Assembly (NCBI GenBank): GCA_963838155.1
Contig: CAWIQE010000030.1
Coordinates: forward strand, 1 to 64,000
Length of the DNA: 64,000 bases
Source: Pararhizobium_B sp963838155
Lineage (GTDB): Bacteria; Pseudomonadota; Alphaproteobacteria; Rhizobiales; Rhizobiaceae
Reading direction: 5' to 3'
The translations under genes were made by a program, and so were the position numbers. Shown piece after piece: positions 18,581-27,047 of the stretch (positions are counted from its first letter, which is position 1; every line of letters starts with the position of its first letter). The notes beneath the pieces are model-generated. The model was not told the DNA's origin. It saw only the letters and a list, made by a program, of their open reading frames with translations, and ran no database searches.

Positions 18581-19141
18581 GTGGCAGACACATCTCATCT
18601 CATTTCCGGCGTCGCAGAACGGTATGCAACGTCACTTTTCGAGCTTGCCGTCGAAGGCGACGCCATCGACGGCGTTGCTTCCGATCTCGCCGATTTCGAG
18701 AAGATGGTCGACGAGAGCGCCGACCTGAAGCGTCTCGTCGAAAGCCCCGCCTTCTCGGCGGAGGAGCAGTCCAGGGCGATCGCCGCCCTTTGCGACAAGG
18801 CCGGCATTAAGGGCCTCGTCGGCAATTTCCTCCGCGTCGTCGCGCGCAACCGCCGCCTTTTCGCCGTGCCCGGCATCGTCCGGTCCTATCGCGAGATGGT
18901 CGCGAAGCACCGCGGCGAGACGCGCGCCGAGGTCACCGCGGCGCACGAGCTGTCGAGCGCGCAGGAAACCGAATTGAAGGCGGCCCTGAAGGAGGTCACC
19001 GGCAAGGACGTGACGGTCGACGTGAAGGTCGATCCCTCGCTCCTCGGCGGCCTGGTCGTCAAGATCGGCTCGCGCCAGATCGACTCGTCGCTCCGCACCA
19101 AACTCTCTACCCTTAAGCTTGCACTGAAAGAGGTCGGCTGA
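18581..19141 (+). CDS. atpH: ATP synthase F1 delta subunit
   Basis: Peripheral-stalk subunit linking the F1 head to the membrane b subunits. The 186 residues start at GTG (MADTSHLISGVAERYATSLF, with the family-typical YATSLFELA). They end with the C-terminal signature DPSLLGGLVVKIGSRQIDSS. First gene of the operon. Its TGA stop overlaps the atpA ATG by one base, which suggests translational coupling. The F0 genes are not in this window, as is usual in rhizobia, where F0 and F1 operons are separate. Confidence 0.96.
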   Translation: MADTSHLISGVAERYATSLFELAVEGDAIDGVASDLADFEKMVDESADLKRLVESPAFSAEEQSRAIAALCDKAGIKGLVGNFLRVVARNRRLFAVPGIVRSYREMVAKHRGETRAEVTAAHELSSAQETELKAALKEVTGKDVTVDVKVDPSLLGGLVVKIGSRQIDSSLRTKLSTLKLALKEVG

Positions 19142-20670
19142 TGGATATCCGCGCTGCGGAAATTTCCGCAATTCTCAAAGATCAGATCAAGAATTTCGGC
19201 AAGGAAGCCGAGGTTTCCGAAGTCGGCCAGGTGCTCTCCGTCGGTGACGGCATCGCGCGCGTCTACGGTCTCGACAACGTCCAGGCGGGCGAGATGGTCG
19301 AGTTCCCGGGCGGCATCCGCGGCATGACGCTGAACCTCGAGACCGACAATGTCGGCGTCGTGATCTTCGGCTCCGACCGCGAGATCAAGGAAGGCGACAC
19401 GGTCAAGCGCACCGGCGCCATCGTCGACGTGCCGGTCGGCGAGGAACTGCTCGGCCGCGTCGTCGACGCCCTCGGCAATCCCATCGACGGCAAGGGCCCG
19501 ATCAAGTCGAAGGAGCGCCGCCGCGTCGACGTCAAGGCGCCCGGCATCATCCCCCGCAAGTCGGTGCACGAGCCGATGTCGACCGGCCTCAAGGCCATCG
19601 ACGCGCTGATCCCCGTCGGCCGCGGCCAGCGCGAGCTGGTGATCGGCGACCGCCAGACCGGCAAGACCGCCATCATCCTCGACACCTTCCTCAACCAGAA
19701 GCCCCTCAACGACGGCGACGACGAGAGCCAGAAGCTCTACTGCGTCTACGTCGCCGTCGGGCAGAAGCGCTCGACCGTCGCCCAGTTCGTCAAGGTCCTG
19801 GAGGAACGCGGCGCCCTGGAATACTCGATCATCGTCGCCGCGACGGCCTCCGACCCCGCCCCGATGCAGTATCTGGCGCCCTTCGCCGGCTGCACCATGG
19901 GCGAGTTCTTCCGCGACAACGGCAAGCATGCCCTGATCGGCTACGACGACCTGTCCAAGCAGGCCGTCGCCTACCGCCAGATGTCGCTGCTCCTGCGCCG
20001 CCCGCCGGGACGCGAGGCCTATCCGGGCGACGTCTTCTACCTGCACTCCCGCCTGCTCGAGCGTGCGGCCAAGCTGAACGAGGACAACGGCGCCGGCTCC
20101 CTCACCGCCCTGCCGGTGATCGAGACGCAGGCCAACGACGTGTCGGCCTACATTCCGACCAACGTGATCTCGATCACGGACGGCCAGATCTTCCTTGAGA
20201 CTGACCTCTTCTACCAGGGCATCCGCCCGGCCGTGAACGTCGGCCTCTCCGTGTCGCGCGTCGGCTCGGCGGCCCAGATCAAGGCGATGAAGCAGGTCGC
20301 CGGCTCGATCAAGGGCGAGCTCGCCCAGTACCGCGAGATGGCGGCCTTCGCCCAGTTCGGTTCCGACCTCGACGCCGCGACGCAGCGCCTGCTCAACCGC
20401 GGCGCCCGCCTGACCGAGCTCCTCAAGCAGCCGCAGTTCTCGCCGCTGAAGACGGAGGAGCAGGTCGTCGTCATCTTCGCCGGCGTGAACGGCTATCTCG
20501 ACAAGCTCGCCGTCAACCAGGTCGGCCCTTTCGAGGAAGGCCTGCTCGCCCACATGCGCTCCGAGGGCAAGGGGATCCTCGATACGATCCGCAAGGAGAA
20601 GGCGATCAGCGACGACCTTCGGGAGAAGATGAAGTCTACGATCGACGCCTACGCCAAGTCCTTCTCGTAA
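19141..20670 (+). CDS. atpA: ATP synthase F1 alpha subunit
   Basis: Non-catalytic nucleotide-binding subunit of the F1 hexamer. The 509 residues are the standard length. Features are the N-terminal MDIRAAEISAILKDQIKNFG, Walker A GDRQTGKTAI, the YVAVGQKRSTVAQ segment, and the ATP synthase alpha/beta signature near PAVNVGLSVSRVGSAAQ. It overlaps atpH by one base and is followed 42 bp later by atpG. No irregularities. Confidence 0.98.
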   Translation: MDIRAAEISAILKDQIKNFGKEAEVSEVGQVLSVGDGIARVYGLDNVQAGEMVEFPGGIRGMTLNLETDNVGVVIFGSDREIKEGDTVKRTGAIVDVPVGEELLGRVVDALGNPIDGKGPIKSKERRRVDVKAPGIIPRKSVHEPMSTGLKAIDALIPVGRGQRELVIGDRQTGKTAIILDTFLNQKPLNDGDDESQKLYCVYVAVGQKRSTVAQFVKVLEERGALEYSIIVAATASDPAPMQYLAPFAGCTMGEFFRDNGKHALIGYDDLSKQAVAYRQMSLLLRRPPGREAYPGDVFYLHSRLLERAAKLNEDNGAGSLTALPVIETQANDVSAYIPTNVISITDGQIFLETDLFYQGIRPAVNVGLSVSRVGSAAQIKAMKQVAGSIKGELAQYREMAAFAQFGSDLDAATQRLLNRGARLTELLKQPQFSPLKTEEQVVVIFAGVNGYLDKLAVNQVGPFEEGLLAHMRSEGKGILDTIRKEKAISDDLREKMKSTIDAYAKSFS

Positions 20671-20712
20671 GGACGGCACCTTTCTCGGCGAGACCATAAG
20701 AACGGACGAAGG

Positions 20713-21618
20713 ATGCCTTCACTCAAGGACCTGAAAAACCGGATCGCCTCCGTCAAGGCGACGCAGAAGATCACCAAGGCGATGCAGATGGTCGCCGCGG
20801 CGAAGCTGCGTCGCGCGCAGGAGGCGGCCGAGGCGGCCCGGCCCTATTCGGAAAGCATGAGCACCGTTCTGGCCAACCTCGCCGCCACCGTCGGCGACAG
20901 CGACGAAGCGCCGAAGCTGATGACCGGAACCGGCAAGGACGACGTGCATCTCGCCGTCGTCTGCACCGCCGAGCGCGGCCTGTGCGGCGGCTTCAACGCC
21001 CAGATCGTCCGCAACGCCCGCCAGGATATCGAACGCCTTCTCGCTTCCGGGAAGACCGTCAAGATCATCTGCGTCGGAAAGAAGGGCTTCGACATGCTCC
21101 GCCGCGATTTCGGCAAGCTGATCCTCGAAAGGATCGACCTGCGCGAAGTCAAGAACATCGGCTTCGTCAACGCGGACGCCATCGGCAAGAAGATCATCGA
21201 GCTCTTCGACAAGGGCGAGTTCGACGTCTGCACGCTCTATTACTCCGAGTTCAAGTCGGTGATCTCGCAGGTGCCGTCGTCGCTGCAGCTCATCCCGACC
21301 AACGTGGCCGCGGACGAGGACGGCGAGGACGCCGGGGCCTCGCTGACGGAGCGGCTGGGCGGCGCCTGCTACGAATACGAGCCGGACGCGGGCGAGATCC
21401 TGAGCGTCCTCATCCCGCGCAATATCTCCGTGCAGGTGTTCCGCGCCCTGCTCGAGAACTCCGCCGGCGAGATGGGCGCCAAGATGAGCGCCATGGACAA
21501 TGCGACGCGCAATGCCGGCGAGATGATCGACAAGCTGTCGATCAGCTACAACCGGCAGCGCCAGGCGCAGATCACCAAGGAACTGATCGAAATCATTTCG
21601 GGCGCCGAGGCGCTCTAG
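20713..21618 (+). CDS. atpG: ATP synthase F1 gamma subunit
   Basis: Central rotor shaft of F1. The protein is 301 residues, a little longer than the usual 287-295. It starts MPSLKDLKNRIASVKATQKI and ends with the conserved C-terminal helix MDNATRNAGEMIDKLSISYN...RQRQAQITKELIEI. The extra length comes from an acidic loop near residues 197-215 (ADEDGEDAGASLTERLGG). This is a common variable site. It lies between atpA and atpD with short gaps. Confidence 0.97.
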   Translation: MPSLKDLKNRIASVKATQKITKAMQMVAAAKLRRAQEAAEAARPYSESMSTVLANLAATVGDSDEAPKLMTGTGKDDVHLAVVCTAERGLCGGFNAQIVRNARQDIERLLASGKTVKIICVGKKGFDMLRRDFGKLILERIDLREVKNIGFVNADAIGKKIIELFDKGEFDVCTLYYSEFKSVISQVPSSLQLIPTNVAADEDGEDAGASLTERLGGACYEYEPDAGEILSVLIPRNISVQVFRALLENSAGEMGAKMSAMDNATRNAGEMIDKLSISYNRQRQAQITKELIEIISGAEAL

Positions 21619-21640
21619 AGACCACGGAAAGAGGCTAATC

Positions 21641-23173
<1,533 letters not shown>

Positions 23174-23184
23174 CCCGATACCGT

Positions 23185-23210
23185 CGGTGCGGGCGCCAGC
23201 GCCCGCACCG
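23185..23210 (+). other. Intercistronic hairpin between atpD and atpC
   Basis: An inverted repeat with 12-bp arms (CGGTGCGGGCGC / GCGCCCGCACCG) lies 12 bases after the atpD stop. No T-run follows. It may protect the upstream mRNA and help set the lower epsilon-to-beta ratio. Confidence 0.55.
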
Positions 23211-23248
23211 GCCCACATTCCAGCCGGAACCTTCGAGATCGATCGACC

Positions 23249-23656
23249 ATGGCCGACACCTTCAAATTCGAACTCGTTTCTCCCGAGCGCCTCCTCCTGT
23301 CGGAAGAGGTGAGCCAGGTGATCATCCCCGGGACCGAGGGCGAGATGACCGTCATGGCCGAGCACGCGCCGGTCATGACCACGATCCGGCCCGGCGTCGT
23401 CACGGTGACGCGCGAATCGGGCCAGACCGACGGCTACGTCGTCTTCGGCGGCTTCGCCGACATCCTGCCGTCCGGATGCACCCTGCTGGCCGAATCGGCC
23501 ATGCATGTCGACGAGACCAACCGGGATCACATCCGCGAGCGCGTCGACGCAGCCCGCAAGGAAATGGAAGAGACCGACAGCGAGGAGCGCAAGCACACGC
23601 TGACGCAGTATCTCGACGAGCTTTCGACGCTCGAGGGAACCATCATGCCCGGCTGA
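23249..23656 (+). CDS. atpC: ATP synthase F1 epsilon subunit
   Basis: Rotor-associated subunit that couples and inhibits F1. The 135 residues have the N-terminal beta-sandwich (MADTFKFELVSPERLLLSEE, GTEGEMTVMAEHAPVM) and a C-terminal two-helix part (ERVDAARKEMEETDS to LDELSTLEG). Length is normal. Last gene of the operon, followed by a good intrinsic terminator at 23698. Confidence 0.97.
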   Translation: MADTFKFELVSPERLLLSEEVSQVIIPGTEGEMTVMAEHAPVMTTIRPGVVTVTRESGQTDGYVVFGGFADILPSGCTLLAESAMHVDETNRDHIRERVDAARKEMEETDSEERKHTLTQYLDELSTLEGTIMPG

Positions 23657-23697
23657 CGTCGCCCGGCCGACGAGGCCGCCACGGCACCACTGTCTCG

Positions 23698-23727
23698 AAG
23701 GCGGGCCTCGGCCCGCCTTTCGCTTTT
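23698..23727 (+). terminator. Intrinsic terminator of the atp operon
   Basis: Stem AAGGCGGGC / GCCCGCCTT (9 bp), loop CTCG, followed by TCGCTTTT. It sits 42 bases after the atpC stop and directly before a RIME cluster. Confidence 0.8.
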
Positions 23728-23730
23728 AGA

Positions 23731-23905
23731 GCGCTTCCAGGAAAAGTGGGAACCGGTTTTCCGTCCGGAAGCGCGCAAAAAAAAATGCGTTAGAGCCTGT
23801 TCGCGATTCCGTGAAACGCGGACAGGCTCTAGAGCGCTTCCAGGAAAAGTGGAGACCGGTTTCCCGTCCGGAAGCGTGCAAAAACAATGCGTTAGAGCCG
23901 CATAT
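23731..23905. repeat. RIME mosaic: A, B, A and a truncated B
   Basis: Palindrome A at 23731-23774, palindrome B at 23791-23831 (arms AGAGCCTGTTCGCG / CGCGGACAGGCTCT with one wobble), palindrome A again at 23834-23877, then the spacer CAAAAACAATGCGT and the first bases of a second B. Fills the space between the convergent atp operon and the ppgK gene. Confidence 0.85.
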
Positions 23906-23914
23906 CCGCCCGCC

Positions 23915-24625
23915 TCAGATCCGGATATCGTCTTCCTGCCAGAGGCGGAAGCCGCCGGGAAAGGCGTCCTCGTTGTCGCCGCGCCGGCAATTCCGCGGCA
24001 GCTTCTTCAGGAGATCGACATTGCCGCCGCCGATGACGATGTAGTGCGGCAGCAGCGCCGCCTGCAGCTTTCCGACGGCCTTGGCCACCGACTTGCGCCA
24101 CTTCTTCTTGCCGCGCGTCTCCAGCCCGCGCTCGCCGACATAGTCCTCGAACGACTTGTGCTTCTTGTAAGGGAGATGCGCCAGCTCCATCGGCACGCAC
24201 ACATGCTCGACGATCATGGCCGAGCCGAGCCCCGTTCCGAGCCCGAGAAAGAGCATCCGCCCGCCCTCGTAGGCGCCGATCGCCTGCATCATCGCGTCGT
24301 TGACGATCTTAGCCGGCTTGCCGAAGGCGGCGCTGAAATCGAAGTCCTTCCAGCCCTCGCCCAGATTGTAGGGCTCGCGCGCCGGCCGCTGGTCCTCGAC
24401 GACGCCGGGAAAGCCGATGCTGACGACGTCGAAGGTCCAGTCGGACGTCATCTCCTTGACGGCCTCCACCATCCTGGCCGCGGACATGTCCGGCCCGGAA
24501 TCGACCTTTCGCTTCTCCCCGCCAGTGGAAAGCCGGGCCTTCACGTGCGAGCCGCCGACATCGATGGCGAGCACGGCCGGCGCCCGCTTCTTCGTCTTCT
24601 TGGAGGTCTTCGTCCTGGCGTCCAT
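23915..24625 (-). CDS. ppgK: ROK-family kinase, probable polyphosphate glucokinase
   Basis: Likely phosphorylates glucose to glucose-6-phosphate using polyphosphate or ATP. The 236-residue product has the ROK phosphate-binding motif AIDVGGSHVKARL near the N-terminus, GFPGVVED, and the second phosphate loop FLGLGTGLGSAMI. The C-terminal part W-R-K-S-V...LPHYIVIGGGN is typical of PPGK-like proteins. The N-terminus is Lys-rich (TSKKTKKRA). The chosen ATG has AAGGA about 7-8 bases upstream. A second ATG at 24646 overlaps the zwf stop (ATGA) and is an alternative. It is the last gene of the GH15-gnd-zwf-ppgK operon. Ordinary ROK glucokinase is the alternative. Confidence 0.82.
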   Translation of the reverse strand: MDARTKTSKKTKKRAPAVLAIDVGGSHVKARLSTGGEKRKVDSGPDMSAARMVEAVKEMTSDWTFDVVSIGFPGVVEDQRPAREPYNLGEGWKDFDFSAAFGKPAKIVNDAMMQAIGAYEGGRMLFLGLGTGLGSAMIVEHVCVPMELAHLPYKKHKSFEDYVGERGLETRGKKKWRKSVAKAVGKLQAALLPHYIVIGGGNVDLLKKLPRNCRRGDNEDAFPGGFRLWQEDDIRI

Positions 24626-24642
24626 CTGATTGTCCTTCCCGC

Positions 24643-26019
24643 TCATGTCTTCGGGTCCACCCAGCCGCTCGGCGGCGCGAAGCCCCGCATCTCCTTCTCC
24701 GGGCCCCAGGTGCCCTTCTTGTAGGGGTGGACGGGCACGACGTCGCCGACGATCGGGTCGACGATGCGCCAGGCGGCCTCGCTCGCGATCTGGCTGGTGA
24801 AGAGCTCGTCGTCGCCGTTCATCGCGTCGCCGATCAGCCGCTCGTAGGGTTCCATGTCGTCCTTCTCGTCGTCGAGGGCGGACAGCTCGACCTGCTCGCC
24901 GACCATCGCGTCGCCGGCGGCCTTGCGCCGGGAGCCGATGCCGATCGCCACTTCCGGACCGATGCGGAAGCGCAGATAGTTCCCCTCGCCCGGCCCGATC
25001 GTGTCGAAGACGTTGAGCGGCGGCGGCCGCAGCCGGACGATGACCTCCGTCGCGTGCACGGGCATGCACTTTCCCGCCCGGATATAGAACGGCACGCCCT
25101 GCCAGCGCCAGGTGTCGACGTGGAAGCGGACCGCCGCGAAGGTCTCGACCGTCGAATCCGGATTGACGCCCGCCTCGTCGAGATAGCCCTCGAACTGGCC
25201 GCGAACGACATCCTCCGCCTCGAGCGTCCGGATCGCCTTGATGACCTTCAGCTTCTCCGCGATCAGGTCGTCCGGGTGATGCCCGGCCGGGGCCTCCATC
25301 GCCAGGAAGATCATGACGTTGAGGAGGTGGTTCTCGATGACGTCCCTTATGCAGCCCGTCTCGTCGTAGAACCGCCCGCGCCCCTCGACGCCGAAATCCT
25401 CCGCCATTGTGATCTGCACGCTTTCGACGTGGTTCCGGTTCCAGATCGGTTCCGGCCAGGAATTGGCGAAGCGGAAATAGAGCAGGTTCTGGATCGCCTC
25501 CTTGCCGACGAAATGGTCGATCCGGAAGATCGCCTTCTCGTCGAAGACGAGGTGCAGGACGCGGTTCAGCCAGCGGGCCGAGGCGAGGTCGCGCCCGAAC
25601 GGCTTCTCCACCATGAGGCGCGCGTTGCCGGCCGCTTCGGCCTGTTCCAGCCCCTGTATGACCGGCTCGAACATGCTCGGCGGAATCGCGAGATAGTAGA
25701 GCGGCCGGCTCCTGTCGCCGAGCGCCGTCTTCAGCTTCTCGAAGGTCGCCTGGTCGCGATAGTCGCCGCTGACGTACCTCAGGAGCCCGGCGAGCTTTTC
25801 GAAGACCGCCTCGTCGACCTTTCCGACGGCCTTCTCGATGCCGTCCCGCGCGCGCTTGCGCAGCTTGTCGACGTCCCAGTCGTCGAGCGCCACGCCGACG
25901 ACCGGCTCCTCGAGCCGGCCCCGCTGGACCATGGCGTAGAGCGCGGGAAAGATCTTCTTGTGCGACAGGTCGCCTGTCGCACCGAACAGGACGAGCGCGT
26001 CCGAACGGGGTGGCTGCAT
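24643..26019 (-). CDS. zwf: Glucose-6-phosphate 1-dehydrogenase
   Basis: Oxidises glucose-6-phosphate to 6-phosphogluconolactone with NADP, entering the oxidative pentose phosphate or Entner-Doudoroff pathway. The 458-residue protein has the coenzyme motif GATGDLSHKK near residue 14 and the active-site signature RIDHFVGKEAIQN. Length is slightly below the usual 480-490, as in short-form Zwf. AGGAGG is 5 bases before the ATG (MQPPRSDALVLFGATGD), so the longer in-frame reading is not needed. It lies 10 bp after gnd and overlaps the alternative ppgK start. pgl and edd genes are not adjacent. Confidence 0.95.
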   Translation of the reverse strand: MQPPRSDALVLFGATGDLSHKKIFPALYAMVQRGRLEEPVVGVALDDWDVDKLRKRARDGIEKAVGKVDEAVFEKLAGLLRYVSGDYRDQATFEKLKTALGDRSRPLYYLAIPPSMFEPVIQGLEQAEAAGNARLMVEKPFGRDLASARWLNRVLHLVFDEKAIFRIDHFVGKEAIQNLLYFRFANSWPEPIWNRNHVESVQITMAEDFGVEGRGRFYDETGCIRDVIENHLLNVMIFLAMEAPAGHHPDDLIAEKLKVIKAIRTLEAEDVVRGQFEGYLDEAGVNPDSTVETFAAVRFHVDTWRWQGVPFYIRAGKCMPVHATEVIVRLRPPPLNVFDTIGPGEGNYLRFRIGPEVAIGIGSRRKAAGDAMVGEQVELSALDDEKDDMEPYERLIGDAMNGDDELFTSQIASEAAWRIVDPIVGDVVPVHPYKKGTWGPEKEMRGFAPPSGWVDPKT

Positions 26020-26029
26020 CGGTTGCCTC

Positions 26030-27013
26030 CTATTGCTTCTTCTCGACGTGGCCGCCGAACGCATAACGCATGGCCGACAGGAGCCGATCCGCGAATTCGG
26101 ACTCGCCGCGCGACGAGAACCGCTGGAAGAGCGCCGTGGAGAGCACCGGCACCGGCACGCCGGTGTCGATCGCGGCCTTCACCGTCCATCGACCCTCCCC
26201 GGAATCCGATACGCGTCCCTCGAAGCCCGTCAGGCTCGCATCGCCCTTCAGCGCCTCCGCCGTGAGGTCCAGCAGCCACGAGCCGATGACGCTGCCATGC
26301 CGCCAGACCTCGGCGACGCCGGCGACGTCGATGTCGAAACGATAGTATTCCGGATTGCCGAGCGGCGCCGTCTCGGCGTCCGCCTGCTGCTTCTCGCTGC
26401 CGGAATTGGCCGCCTTGAGGACGTTGATTCCTTCCGCATAGGCGGCCATCACGCCGTATTCTATGCCGTTGTGGACCATCTTGACGAAATGCCCCGCACC
26501 CGTCGGCCCGCAGTGCAGATAGCCGTTTTCCGCAGTCGTCTTGCCGCCGCCGCCGGGCGCCAGCGAGGCGAAGACGGGATCGAGATGGCGCACCGCTTCC
26601 TTGGCGCCGCCGATCATCAGGCAATAGCCGCGCTCGAGGCCCCAGACCCCGCCGCTCGTGCCGACGTCGACGAAATGCACGCCCGCCGACCCGATCCGGA
26701 CGCCGGTGTCGATCGCGTCGCGATAATAGGAGTTTCCGCCGTCGACGATGATGTCGCCCGGCTCCATGAGCGTCGCCAGCTTGTCGACGTTCTCCGCGAC
26801 GATCGCCGCCGGCAGCATCAGCCACGCCGTGCGCGGCTTCTTCAGCAGGCTCGCGAAATGCTCCAGGCTGTCGGTTCCCTCGGCCCCGTCCTTGACCAGC
26901 GCTTCCACGTTGTCCGCATTGATGTCGTAGACGACGCACTCGTGCCCGTCGCGCAAAAGCCGCCGCACCATGTTGGCGCCCATACGGCCAAGACCGATCA
27001 TACCGATTTGCAT
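26030..27013 (-). CDS. gnd: 6-phosphogluconate dehydrogenase, decarboxylating (short YqeC/GndA-like form)
   Basis: Oxidative decarboxylation of 6-phosphogluconate to ribulose-5-phosphate. The protein is 327 residues, the short form typical of the NAD-preferring group, whereas the classical form has about 470. The N-terminal Rossmann motif is GMIGLGRMGANMVRRL. The substrate signature IIVDGGNSYYRD and catalytic region GHFVKMVHNGIEYG are intact. AAGGGAAAGAG precedes the ATG. It sits 34 bp after the GH15 gene and 10 bp before zwf, which strongly suggests one transcript. Coenzyme preference is inferred only from length. Confidence 0.93.
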   Translation of the reverse strand: MQIGMIGLGRMGANMVRRLLRDGHECVVYDINADNVEALVKDGAEGTDSLEHFASLLKKPRTAWLMLPAAIVAENVDKLATLMEPGDIIVDGGNSYYRDAIDTGVRIGSAGVHFVDVGTSGGVWGLERGYCLMIGGAKEAVRHLDPVFASLAPGGGGKTTAENGYLHCGPTGAGHFVKMVHNGIEYGVMAAYAEGINVLKAANSGSEKQQADAETAPLGNPEYYRFDIDVAGVAEVWRHGSVIGSWLLDLTAEALKGDASLTGFEGRVSDSGEGRWTVKAAIDTGVPVPVLSTALFQRFSSRGESEFADRLLSAMRYAFGGHVEKKQ

Positions 27014-27047
27014 GGCTCTTTCCCTTGCTGCTTCGTCTGGTTGCGTA